Source: Gelatiniphilus marinus
GTDB lineage: Bacteria; Bacteroidota; Bacteroidia; Flavobacteriales; Flavobacteriaceae
Length of the DNA stretch: 64,000 nucleotides
Assembly (NCBI RefSeq): GCF_042678305.1
Contig: NZ_JBHUDT010000005.1
Reading direction: 5' to 3' (one strand)
Below the pieces are notes generated by a model, which made no database searches, had not been told where the DNA came from, and saw only the letters and a program-made list of their open reading frames with translations. Of the stretch, positions 50,979 through 59,537 are shown one piece after another (within the stretch, counting starts at the first letter, position 1; every line of letters begins with the position of its first letter). The position numbers and the translations under genes are program-made.

Positions 50979-52142
50979 TTGCAAAAACCAATCTCCATAA
51001 CCGCCATAGCGTCCATTTCCCCAATAGGAAAATCGTTAGATGAAACCTGGGAAAACTATCAAAGCAATAGGCATTTTATCACTGAAAAAAATCTAAACAA
51101 TAAGTCTGTTTTAGTTGCCAAAATATCTGAAGAAGCAAAACAAGACATTGAAGCTTTACGGCTTTCAGATAATAAGTACAAATCGTTGGACAATACCGTT
51201 TTATACGCCATTTACGCCTCGCGGAAAGCCTTAAAAAATGCGGGTTGGAAAGCCTCAGACAACTTTGGTGTTAACATGGGGTCGTCGCGTGGCGCCACAA
51301 AACTTTTCGAAGATTACCATAAAGATTTCCTAAAAAACAACAACGCAAAAACCTTAAGTTCGCCAACCACAACGCTGGGAAATATATCGTCTTGGGTAGC
51401 GCACGATTTGCAAACCAATGGCCCAGAAATAAGCCATTCCATTACCTGTTCCACAGCATTGCACGCCATGTTAAATGGCATGGCTTGGATAAATTCTGGC
51501 ATGTGCAATAAGTTTTTAGTTGGTGGCAGCGAAGCACCGTTAACGCCGTTTACTGTGGCACAAATGCAGGCTTTAAAAATTTACTCGAAAGCCAAATTGG
51601 AAGAAGAATCATTTCCCTGTCAAGCCTTAAATCTTTCCAAAAAACAAAACACCATGGTTTTGGGCGAAGGTGCATCAGTGGCTTGTTTAGAGGCTGGTAA
51701 AAAAGAAAATGCTTTGGCATACATTATCGGTGCGGGTTACGCCACCGAAATTTTAAAGCACAACACCTCCATTTCTACCGATGCAAAATGCTTTCAAAAA
51801 TCGATGAAAATGGCTTTGGGAAACTTAAAACCAAAGGACATAGATATTATCGTAATGCACGCCCCAGGCACGGTAAAAGGCGATCTTTCAGAATACAAGG
51901 CCATTGAAACTGTTTTTAAAGATAACATGCCAGCATTAACGAGCAACAAATGGAAAATAGGGCACACTTTTGGTACCTCTGGTGCTTTAAGCATCGAGCT
52001 TGCTGTTTTAATGTTACAGCATCAAAAGTTTATTGGTATTCCTTATTTAGAAAATCAAAAACACCCTAAAAACATCAAACATATTTTGGTGAATGCCGTT
52101 GGTTTTGGAGGCAATGCGGTTTCAATTCTAATAAAAAAATAA
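50979..52142 (+). CDS. Beta-ketoacyl synthase-like protein in the biotin cluster
   Basis: A 387-residue thiolase-fold condensing enzyme, shorter than FabF and divergent from the copy at 39068. The catalytic cysteine is Cys157 in SITCSTALHAML. Candidate histidines are in VMHAPGTVKGD (about residue 296) and GHTFGTSGALSIE (about residue 333), so the Cys-His-His set seems complete. The start is TTG 50979; no in-frame ATG precedes the conserved ITAIASISPIGKS. The position between bioA and bioB, in a cluster with no visible bioC, bioH or bioW, suggests a role in making the pimeloyl chain, but this is inference. Confidence 0.82.
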   Translation: MQKPISITAIASISPIGKSLDETWENYQSNRHFITEKNLNNKSVLVAKISEEAKQDIEALRLSDNKYKSLDNTVLYAIYASRKALKNAGWKASDNFGVNMGSSRGATKLFEDYHKDFLKNNNAKTLSSPTTTLGNISSWVAHDLQTNGPEISHSITCSTALHAMLNGMAWINSGMCNKFLVGGSEAPLTPFTVAQMQALKIYSKAKLEEESFPCQALNLSKKQNTMVLGEGASVACLEAGKKENALAYIIGAGYATEILKHNTSISTDAKCFQKSMKMALGNLKPKDIDIIVMHAPGTVKGDLSEYKAIETVFKDNMPALTSNKWKIGHTFGTSGALSIELAVLMLQHQKFIGIPYLENQKHPKNIKHILVNAVGFGGNAVSILIKK

Positions 52143-52173
52143 AATGCTATATTTATTGAAACCAATTATTACA

Positions 52174-53274
52174 ATGAGATTTTTTATTCTAATCGCTATT
52201 ATCGTCTTAACAAGTTGCAAAACCGAAAGTGTAAATCCTATTGAAAAGATTATAGCCTCCAATAACCCAAAAATTAAAACGGTTGTCGATTCGCTTGAAA
52301 ATCACGAAGTCCAAATTCTATTTACTGAAGTTAAAAGAGAAAATGACTCCGTTTATTTTGAAGACCACAGTTTTCAAGTTAACGACAACACCTATTTTTA
52401 TCCGGCGAGTACCGTAAAATTTCCTATTGCCATATTGGCTTTGGAAAAGATACGAACAAACAATCTCATCGACAGAAACACCATTTTTAATGTTGAAGGC
52501 GATAGCACGAAAACAACCGTATCCAACGCCATTAAAAAAATATTTGCAGTAAGCGATAATGCCGCTTATAACAGATTATTTGAATATTTGGGTAAAGATT
52601 ACATCAACCAAAAACTTAAAGAAAAAGGTATAAATGCGAGGATTTCTCATCGTTTATCGGTTGGTAATTCTGCCGATTTAAAAACCAAACCGCTTATATT
52701 TTACTATCAAAATCAGGTTGTTTTTAAAACCGATTCCGTAATAAATCAACCTATAAAATCGTTGAATCTAAATAAAATCACAAAAGGCAAAGGCTATAAG
52801 GTTGGCGATAGTCTGGTTAACAATCCTATGGATTTTTCATTAAAAAATTATTTACCCGTAACGGCTTTGCATCAAATAATGAAACAACTTATGTTTCCTG
52901 AATTATATCCAAAAAACAAACAATTTCATTTAACAACAAACGACAGGGAATTTTTAATAAACACCATGAAAATCTTGCCCCACGAAGCTGGTTACACCTC
53001 AAACGATTATTACGAAAGCTACGTAAAGTTTTTAGTGTTGGGCGACTCAAAAAAACCCATTCCAAAACACATAAAAATATACAATAAAGTAGGTAATGCT
53101 TATGGCTATTTAACAGATTGCGCCTATATTATTAATGAAAAAACCATTAAAGAATACATAATAACAGCAACCGTTCACGTTAATAAAAACCAAGTTTTTA
53201 ACGATAATGTTTATGAATATGACACGGTTGGGTTTCCGTTTTTAGCAGAATTGGGCAGACAATTAATTAAATAA
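52174..53274 (+). CDS. Serine hydrolase lipoprotein, class A beta-lactamase fold
   Basis: A 366-residue predicted lipoprotein. I start at ATG 52174, which begins MRFFILIAIIVLTSC with a lipobox at Cys15; ATG 52144 only adds ten residues. The domain has S-x-x-K as S79-T-V-K82 (PASTVKFPIAIL), S-D-N at about 127-129 (FAVSDNAAYNRL) and a possible K-x-G in YNKVGNAYG near residue 312. So the class A active-site set appears present, in a longer protein than usual. Drug-degrading activity is not implied; similar lipoproteins have unknown substrates. It lies 2 nt after the ketosynthase gene if the longer start is used, between that gene and bioB. Confidence 0.83.
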   Translation: MRFFILIAIIVLTSCKTESVNPIEKIIASNNPKIKTVVDSLENHEVQILFTEVKRENDSVYFEDHSFQVNDNTYFYPASTVKFPIAILALEKIRTNNLIDRNTIFNVEGDSTKTTVSNAIKKIFAVSDNAAYNRLFEYLGKDYINQKLKEKGINARISHRLSVGNSADLKTKPLIFYYQNQVVFKTDSVINQPIKSLNLNKITKGKGYKVGDSLVNNPMDFSLKNYLPVTALHQIMKQLMFPELYPKNKQFHLTTNDREFLINTMKILPHEAGYTSNDYYESYVKFLVLGDSKKPIPKHIKIYNKVGNAYGYLTDCAYIINEKTIKEYIITATVHVNKNQVFNDNVYEYDTVGFPFLAELGRQLIK

Positions 53275-53311
53275 ATACTTTACAAAAGTAAAGTAAACTG
53301 AAGATTATGAT

Positions 53312-53319
53312 TATTTTTG
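53312..53319 (+). promoter_or_regulatory. Putative -7 box TATTTTTG of bioB
   Basis: Matches TAnnTTTG, 19 nt before the bioB start. No clear -33 TTG is seen. Confidence 0.4.
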
Positions 53320-53338
53320 AAGCATTAAACGCAAACTT

Positions 53339-54436
53339 ATGAGCACAACCAAACACAACTGGACCAAAGAAGAAATATTAGAAATACACAACAAGCCTTT
53401 AATGGAACTGCTTTATGAAGCGGCTACCATACACCGCAAAAACCACGACCCCAATGTGGTGCAAGTTTCAACTTTACTGTCTATTAAAACCGGTGGCTGC
53501 TCTGAAGATTGCGGGTATTGCCCACAAGCCGCACGTTACCATACCAATATTGAAGGCAACGATTTAATGTCGGTGCAACAGGTAAAAGCACAGGCCTTAC
53601 GAGCAAAATCTACCGGTAGCTCGCGCGTTTGTATGGGTGCTGCATGGCGTAATGTAAAAGACGGCGAAGAGTTCGATCAGGTTTTAGAAATGGTGCGTTC
53701 TATTAATAAATTAGATATGGAAGTGTGCTGTACTTTGGGTATGATTACCGAAAACCAAGCGCAGCGTTTAGCCGAAGCCGGTTTGTATGCCTACAACCAT
53801 AATTTAGATTCTTCTGAAGAATATTATAAAGAAGTGATTTCTACCCGTGGTTACCAAGACCGTTTAGATACTATTGATAATGTTCGTAAAACCAATGTAA
53901 CAGTTTGCTCTGGTGGTATTATTGGCATGGGCGAAAGTCTTGAAGATAGAGCGGGCATGTTGGTAGCGCTTTCAACTTTAAACCCGCAACCGGAATCGAC
54001 ACCTATAAACGCTTTGGTAGCGGTTGAAGGCACACCGTTAGAAGACCAAAAACCCGTATCGATTTGGGATATGATTAGAATGGTGGCCACCACAAGAATT
54101 GTAATGCCAGAAACCCAAGTGCGCTTAAGTGCAGGACGTACACAAATGACGCGCGAAGGGCAGGCGATGTGCTTTTTTGCCGGTGCCAATTCTATTTTTG
54201 CCGGCGATAAGTTATTGACCACACCCAACCCAGATGTTAACGAAGACATGGAAATGTTTGCTATTTTGGGTATGGAGCCTCAAAAACCTTTTACCAAAAA
54301 GGTGCAGCCCAAAACGGTTGAAGCCTCCGAATCTCAATTTGAAGCCTTGGGCGAAAAACCAAAATGGACCAGACCAGACCACACCATTGAGCGTAACGAA
54401 GCTGCCAAAGCAAAGGCTAAAGCGATAAAACAATAA
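53339..54436 (+). CDS. bioB: Biotin synthase
   Basis: Radical SAM enzyme that inserts sulfur into dethiobiotin. The 365-residue protein has the radical SAM motif C54SEDCGYC61 in KTGGCSEDCGYCPQAARYHT. Further conserved cysteines for the 2Fe-2S cluster lie in RVCMGAAWR (about residue 98) and VCCTLGM (about residues 130-131), and LSAGRTQM carries the arginine ligand. The family core ends near residue 320. About 45 extra residues rich in Lys, Pro and Glu follow. Confidence 0.96.
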   Translation: MSTTKHNWTKEEILEIHNKPLMELLYEAATIHRKNHDPNVVQVSTLLSIKTGGCSEDCGYCPQAARYHTNIEGNDLMSVQQVKAQALRAKSTGSSRVCMGAAWRNVKDGEEFDQVLEMVRSINKLDMEVCCTLGMITENQAQRLAEAGLYAYNHNLDSSEEYYKEVISTRGYQDRLDTIDNVRKTNVTVCSGGIIGMGESLEDRAGMLVALSTLNPQPESTPINALVAVEGTPLEDQKPVSIWDMIRMVATTRIVMPETQVRLSAGRTQMTREGQAMCFFAGANSIFAGDKLLTTPNPDVNEDMEMFAILGMEPQKPFTKKVQPKTVEASESQFEALGEKPKWTRPDHTIERNEAAKAKAKAIKQ

Positions 54437-54467
54437 CCATCGCTTAGTAAAAATAACCTTATGGCAA

Positions 54468-54562
54468 GCCCGCGTTAGGGATTGCAGTGGAAAGCCCACA
54501 GCGCCTTTTTTGGTGCGAGGACTTGCAACGTAAAGCCCGACCCCGTTTTTGGGGTAACGCCC
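54468..54562 (-). repeat. Dispersed repeat family C, copy 2 (minus orientation)
   Basis: On minus it begins GGGCGTTACCCC, continues with GGGGTCGGGCTTTAC and ends GCAATCCCTAACGCGGGC, matching the ends of the copy at 50721. The middle (AAGTCCTCGCACC) differs. Confidence 0.8.
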
Positions 54563-54623
54563 AATATACTATTTAAACTTTAACAACGTTTTATTAACTT
54601 TGGTTTATTAAAAAGGTTAAGCA

Positions 54624-55493
54624 TTGGCACTAAACTTACAAGATATTCCGCGTGTAAAAACGATTACCAAACAAGACTTTTTAACACGGTATTTTAAACC
54701 GCAAAAGCCCGTGGTTATTGAGCGTTTTATTGAGGATTGGCCTGCATATAGCAAATGGGATTTAGAGTACATGAAAGCCGTTGCCGGCGATAAAACAGTA
54801 CCACTTTACGACGATAGACCCGTAGATTATAAAGATGGTTTTAACCAGCCGCATGCCAAAATGAAAATGGCCGATTATGTAGATTTGCTAAAGCGAGAGC
54901 CTACAAAATACCGTATTTTTTTGTGGAATATTTTAAAGGAAGTGCCCCAGTTGCAAAACGATTTTAGCTATCCGGATTTTGGATTGCGACTTATGAAAGG
55001 CTTGCCCATGCTGTTTTTTGGTGGTAGGGACTCGTACACTTTTATGCACTACGATATCGATTTGGCTAACATTTTCCATTTTCATTTTGAGGGTAAAAAA
55101 GAGATTATTTTGTTCGACCAAAAACAGAATGATTATTTGTATAAAATCCCACATTCGTTAATTACCAGAGAGGATATCGATTTTAACAATCCCGATTTTA
55201 AAAAGTGGCCCATGCTAAAAAAAGCCCAAGGTTTTAAAACCGAATTAAACCATGGCGAAGTGCTGTATATGCCCGAAGGCTATTGGCATTACATGCGTTA
55301 TGTTACCCCTGGTTTTTCTATGAGTTTGCGCGCTATGGCACGCAACCCCAAAAACTTTGGGAAGGCCATTTACAACCTTTTGGTTATGCGTAATTTCGAC
55401 AATGCCATGCGCCGCATAAAAGGCCAGAAATGGATAGATTGGAAGAATGCACAAGCTGTTGTGCAAACCCATAAAAAAAATGGCGTTACTTAA
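54624..55493 (+). CDS. Cupin_8 (JmjC-like) Fe(II)/2-oxoglutarate-type oxygenase candidate
   Basis: A 289-residue protein of the cupin_8 family, whose members include protein hydroxylases. The start is TTG 54624 (LALNLQDIPRVKTITKQDF). Typical segments are KPVVIERFIEDWPAYSKW near residue 28, the metal motif H-x-D in FMHYDIDL (about residue 141), FHFEGKKEIILFDQ and the distal histidine in MPEGYWHYMRYV (about residue 219). The metal triad His-Asp-His is therefore visible. The target is unknown. The 3' end overlaps recX by 8 nt in convergent orientation. Confidence 0.85.
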   Translation: MALNLQDIPRVKTITKQDFLTRYFKPQKPVVIERFIEDWPAYSKWDLEYMKAVAGDKTVPLYDDRPVDYKDGFNQPHAKMKMADYVDLLKREPTKYRIFLWNILKEVPQLQNDFSYPDFGLRLMKGLPMLFFGGRDSYTFMHYDIDLANIFHFHFEGKKEIILFDQKQNDYLYKIPHSLITREDIDFNNPDFKKWPMLKKAQGFKTELNHGEVLYMPEGYWHYMRYVTPGFSMSLRAMARNPKNFGKAIYNLLVMRNFDNAMRRIKGQKWIDWKNAQAVVQTHKKNGVT

Positions 55494-55959
55494 TAAGCGC
55501 GTTGGCCTTATCGTAAACCAAAGCTGGTTCCCAACCCCGATATAGCAGATAATCTATTAATTTTTTTCGTTTTTTAAAAACGTTGGTTTCGGTAATGGTA
55601 TGGGCTTTTTTTTCGGCTAACGCATTAAAAACCTCGATGTATTCCTCTTTGTCTATGGTGTTAAGTGCCTGATTTATATTAACTTTGCTAATGTCTTTTT
55701 TCTTTAATTCTAAAGTTAAACGGCGGCGTCCCCAACGCTTAATTCTAAACTTACCGCTTACAAATGTTTTGGCAAAACGTGCTTCGTTAAGAAAGTTGTG
55801 CTTTAACAAATGTACCACTATGGTATCGATAGCTTCGGGTATCATGTACATAGTTTCTAGTTTTTGTCTAACTTCTTTATGGCAGCGCTCTTGATACGCA
55901 CAATAATGCTCCAGTTTTTTGGTAGCTTCTTGTAGGGTATATGTTTTTTTTGAATGCAT
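55486..55959 (-). CDS. recX: Regulatory protein RecX
   Basis: Modulates RecA filaments. The 157-residue protein has three helical repeats typical of RecX: LEHYCAYQERCHKEVRQKLETM at about residues 16-37, HLLKHNFLNEARFAKTFVSGKFRIKRWGRRRLTLEL at about 49-84, and a C-terminal FKKRKKLIDYLLYRGWE. It is far from recA in this window (recA at 21766), whereas many bacteria keep them adjacent. Convergent with the cupin_8 gene, overlapping by 8 nt. Confidence 0.92.
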   Translation of the reverse strand: MHSKKTYTLQEATKKLEHYCAYQERCHKEVRQKLETMYMIPEAIDTIVVHLLKHNFLNEARFAKTFVSGKFRIKRWGRRRLTLELKKKDISKVNINQALNTIDKEEYIEVFNALAEKKAHTITETNVFKKRKKLIDYLLYRGWEPALVYDKANALIK

Positions 55960-56024
55960 GTTTCAAAAATAACAATAGATATATTAATACAAACCAAATC
56001 GTAAAATTTTAAAACTTAACGGTT

Positions 56025-58484
56025 ATGAAAAAAATTACTTTATTAATAATATTCCTCTTTGCCATTGATTTTGGGTATGGGCAAACTACCTTGGCGGCTG
56101 GGGATATTGTTATAACTGGATTTAATTCCGATGCTCCCGATCAATTTACTTTTGTTTTACTTGAGGATGTGCTTGCCTCTACACAGATAAAGTTTACTGA
56201 TAATGGATGGCAAAACACAGGCAGTTTTAGAGCTAATGAAGGTACGCTAATCTGGACAGCAGATACTGATTTGTCATGTGGCACTGAAATTACAATTATA
56301 GATGGCAGTCCTTTTTATGCTTCAGTTGGTTCTGTAACTGATAGTTCACAATTTAATTTAGCTACCAGTGGAGACCAAATATTAGCATACCAAGGACCAG
56401 ATGCTACGCCAACTTTTATTTATGCCGTAACTTTTGATGATACATTATGGTTAGATGCAGTAAGCTCACAAACCACTGCTTTACCAACTGGTTTAACTGA
56501 TATGGTAAATGCTGTTGCTTTAAGTGAAACTGATAATGCTAATTATAATTGTACGGTAGTAACGGGTAAATATGCAATTTTAGCTGCCGTATCCAGCGAT
56601 ATTTCCAATTGGACTTTAAGCAATTCTCCATTAACACTTGGAGGCTGTACCTACACATGCGACCCTTGTTTAACCACCGTTACTTGGAACGGTTCTACAT
56701 GGAGTAATGGTAGCGGTCCAGATATAAATACAACCGCAATAATAGACGGTAGTTTTAATACACAAACTAATGGCGGAAGTTTTTCCGCATGTAATCTTGT
56801 TGTTAATTCAAGCGGAACTTTACCTGAATATACACTTATCATAGCCGATGGCGATCATATACAAGTACAAAACAACATTATAGCAAACGGCAATATAACC
56901 GTACAACCCCAAGGTGCTGTTGTTCAAATTGATGATGGCGCTTTGGTTTTAGGTAGTGGTACCATGACTGTTACAAAGAGAACTGCACCTGCAAATAACT
57001 GGTACGAATACACCTATTGGAGTTCGCCGGTTTCTGGAGCAGATATAAATAATGGTTTAGCGGAATCTGATGTTAACAGGCGTTTTCGCTTTGATGCCTC
57101 TAATTTTGAAGATAGCACCATGGAGGTTGGAAACAATAATGCGTCAGATCCTGGGCAAGACGATATTGATGATAACAAAAATGATTGGCAACAAGTAGGC
57201 GGAGCAACCCTAATGGTGCCAGGTGTAGGCTATGCTTCTACACACGAAGAATCTGTGTTTGCTGGCCCTGGATCTCCTCCTTACCAATTCGATTATACTT
57301 TTCAAGGCCGTTTTAATAATGGTATTATCACTGTTCCGGTGGTTAGAAATGATGGCTCAACATTAGACGAAAATTGGAATTTTATAGGAAATCCCTACCC
57401 ATCTCCAATTAGTATCTCGGATTTTCTAGCTGTAAACATGTTCGATGCTACAACAAACCCAACAGGCACTTTAGAAGGGACTATTTACTTTTGGTCGCAA
57501 AACACAGCACCTTCTAGTTCCGCAAACGGTAATGAGCAGTTAAATTTTGCGCTCTCTGATTATGCTAGATTTAATGGGGTGATGGGGGTGCGAGGAGGTG
57601 ATCCTACTGTGCCAAATGGGTTTATTCCTTCGGGTCAAGGCTTTTTTGTCTCTTTTGCTCAAGCTAGACCAAGTTCTACTGGAAATGTTATTTTCAATAA
57701 TTCTATGCGTAGTATTGCACATGATAATAGCCAATTCTTTAAAAATACTAAGTCTAAAAAAGGTGTTTCCACAAATAATAACGACAATAAACTATGGATT
57801 GATTTAACTTCAGATAATGGGGTGTTTAATCAAATAGGTATAGGATACGTTGATGGGGCAACTCACGCTTATGATGGTTCTTTTTATGATACTCATAAAA
57901 TAGTTGCACCAAAAACATTTGCCGCTTTATACTCAACTATAGAAAATTCGAATAAAAAATTCGCCATACAAGGCAAAGCCCCAAGCGATTTAACCGAAAA
58001 CGAAATTATTAATTTAGGTTTTAAAACCACTATTGATGTAGCAACACTCTACACATTGTCTATCAATAAGTTAAAAGGTGATTTTTTAAATAACAATCCT
58101 GTTTATTTAATAGATAACCTACTAAATAAAACGCACGATTTAAGGGTTTGCGATTATACATTTACCTCAGAGGTTGGCGAGTTTAACAGCCGTTTTCAAA
58201 TAGCTTTTAGCGATAAGGCATTATCTACGAACGACTTTGGCTTAAACAACAATGCGCTTAAAATTATTGAATTGGATAACGATTTTGTAAACTTTAAACT
58301 ATCGGATAACTTAAAGATTAAAACGGTTACTATTTTCGATCTTTTAGGCCGGCAACTTTATAATTTAAAAGGTACTAACAGCTCTGAAACCTATAAGCTT
58401 TCAAACCTTAAAAACACGGTTTTTATTGCCAAGGTAGAATTATTAAACGGTGCAATTATTACTAAAAAAGCAATTAAGAAGTAA
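56025..58484 (+). CDS. T9SS type A sorting domain protein of unknown function
   Basis: A secreted protein of 819 residues. The signal peptide is about residues 1-19 (ending GYGQ). The N-terminal part (about 20-210) starts AAGDIVITGFNSDAPDQF. A repeat-like region with TVTWNGSTWSNGSGPD (about 220-320) is of the kind seen in surface proteins of this group. A long central part with ENWNFIGNPYPSPISISDFL (about 450) follows. The last about 85 residues have the sorting-domain pattern (VTIFDLLGRQLYNLK and a lysine-rich end). I cannot assign an enzymatic role; adhesion or a structural surface role is possible. Confidence 0.78.
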   Translation: MKKITLLIIFLFAIDFGYGQTTLAAGDIVITGFNSDAPDQFTFVLLEDVLASTQIKFTDNGWQNTGSFRANEGTLIWTADTDLSCGTEITIIDGSPFYASVGSVTDSSQFNLATSGDQILAYQGPDATPTFIYAVTFDDTLWLDAVSSQTTALPTGLTDMVNAVALSETDNANYNCTVVTGKYAILAAVSSDISNWTLSNSPLTLGGCTYTCDPCLTTVTWNGSTWSNGSGPDINTTAIIDGSFNTQTNGGSFSACNLVVNSSGTLPEYTLIIADGDHIQVQNNIIANGNITVQPQGAVVQIDDGALVLGSGTMTVTKRTAPANNWYEYTYWSSPVSGADINNGLAESDVNRRFRFDASNFEDSTMEVGNNNASDPGQDDIDDNKNDWQQVGGATLMVPGVGYASTHEESVFAGPGSPPYQFDYTFQGRFNNGIITVPVVRNDGSTLDENWNFIGNPYPSPISISDFLAVNMFDATTNPTGTLEGTIYFWSQNTAPSSSANGNEQLNFALSDYARFNGVMGVRGGDPTVPNGFIPSGQGFFVSFAQARPSSTGNVIFNNSMRSIAHDNSQFFKNTKSKKGVSTNNNDNKLWIDLTSDNGVFNQIGIGYVDGATHAYDGSFYDTHKIVAPKTFAALYSTIENSNKKFAIQGKAPSDLTENEIINLGFKTTIDVATLYTLSINKLKGDFLNNNPVYLIDNLLNKTHDLRVCDYTFTSEVGEFNSRFQIAFSDKALSTNDFGLNNNALKIIELDNDFVNFKLSDNLKIKTVTIFDLLGRQLYNLKGTNSSETYKLSNLKNTVFIAKVELLNGAIITKKAIKK

Positions 58485-58500
58485 GCCTTTTTTATACAAT

Positions 58501-58556
58501 AACCAAGTTTTGTTGCCTGTAAAGCTGCATGCACTTATGCTCTGCTTGGTTTTTTT
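58501..58556 (+). terminator. Possible terminator of the T9SS protein gene
   Basis: AACCAAG and CTTGGTT arms with a 37-nt loop and a run of T. The loop is long and itself structured (GCATGC). Confidence 0.5.
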
Positions 58557-58764
58557 AAGTGCGTTTTTAGAATGTAATAATATTGTAATCAGTCTGTTTT
58601 AAGCCATTATTTGGCATTAGGTTTAGCAGTGGCTTGCTAAGTGCCTGTTGTTATTTACTGCGGGCATCGCTTAAAACTATAATTTTTTCTTAAATAATAC
58701 CACTACGGAATAATTATTGATAGATTTACGTTTAAATCTAAAAAAGCAAATAAACCCAAAAAAC

Positions 58765-59439
58765 ATGAAACGTTTAGTAACGGCCTTAGGCCTTTTTATT
58801 TCGGCATTGGCAATATCGCAAACCCCAATAGAAAAATCAATTGGCGAATTCTCAGAACTTAAAGTTTACGATTTAATTGAAGTAGAGCTTGTAAAAGCCA
58901 AAGAAAACAAAGTGGTTATTTCTGGCGAAAACAGCTCTAGCGTGCTTATAAACAATAAAAACGGAACCTTAAAAATTAAAATGAAACTTAAAGAGATTTT
59001 TGACGGTAACAACACCAAAGTAAAACTGTACTACACAGCCTTGGAACTTATTGATGCCAACGAGGGTTCTTTTGTACACTCTAAAGACAAAATAAAGCAA
59101 TTCGAAATCGATTTAAAAGCCCAGGAAGGTGCAAAAATTGATGTTAAATTAAACGTTAGCTACGCCAATATTAAATCGGTTACTGGAGGCGTTATTGCGG
59201 CCACCGGAAAATCTAAAAACCAAAACATATCGTTGCTAACAGGCGGTATTTACAAAGGCGAGTCTTTAAAAACCAGCAACACCGAAGTTGCCATTAGAGC
59301 TGCTGGCGAAGCCCATGTAAATGCTTCTAAAAAAGTAGATGTTAAAATAAGGGCAGGAGGCGATGTCTTTATTTACGGCAACCCGGAAAATATAAATGAA
59401 AGCAAGGTTTTTGGAGGTCGTGTAAAACGTATGGAATAA
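58765..59439 (+). CDS. Head GIN-domain (DUF2807) secreted protein
   Basis: A 224-residue exported protein with a DUF2807-type beta-helix core. I start at ATG 58765 (MKRLVTALGLFISALAISQ, a signal peptide) because the in-frame upstream ATG 58717 would add 16 charged residues before it. The core shows IGEFSELKVYDLIEVELVKAKENKVVISGE and a C-terminal part with regularly spaced Gly-rich turns (GGVIAATG, TGGIYKGE, AGGDVFIYGNPENI). Role unknown; such proteins are common in Bacteroidota envelopes. A terminator follows. Confidence 0.8.
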   Translation: MKRLVTALGLFISALAISQTPIEKSIGEFSELKVYDLIEVELVKAKENKVVISGENSSSVLINNKNGTLKIKMKLKEIFDGNNTKVKLYYTALELIDANEGSFVHSKDKIKQFEIDLKAQEGAKIDVKLNVSYANIKSVTGGVIAATGKSKNQNISLLTGGIYKGESLKTSNTEVAIRAAGEAHVNASKKVDVKIRAGGDVFIYGNPENINESKVFGGRVKRME

Positions 59440-59461
59440 AAACCCATTGGATAATACAAAT

Positions 59462-59492
59462 AAAAGACTGCCGTAAAAAGCAGTCTTTTTTA
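59462..59492 (+). terminator. Intrinsic terminator after the DUF2807 gene
   Basis: AAAAGACTGC and GCAGTCTTTT arms around an 8-nt loop, with a T-run. It is also usable by the convergent PepSY gene. Confidence 0.85.
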
Positions 59493-59537
59493 GTTTTAAA
59501 ACTATTGTTAATTCGCTTTCGCGGAAAACAAACAGTT

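Noticed and set aside
53851..54249. Minus-strand frame of 132 codons opposite bioB
   Set aside because: Shadow of the biotin synthase gene; codon pattern follows the plus strand.
59512..59526. TTCGCTTTCGCGGAA resembling part of a family B palindrome
   Set aside because: Only one arm and the loop are present, so it was not counted as a copy.
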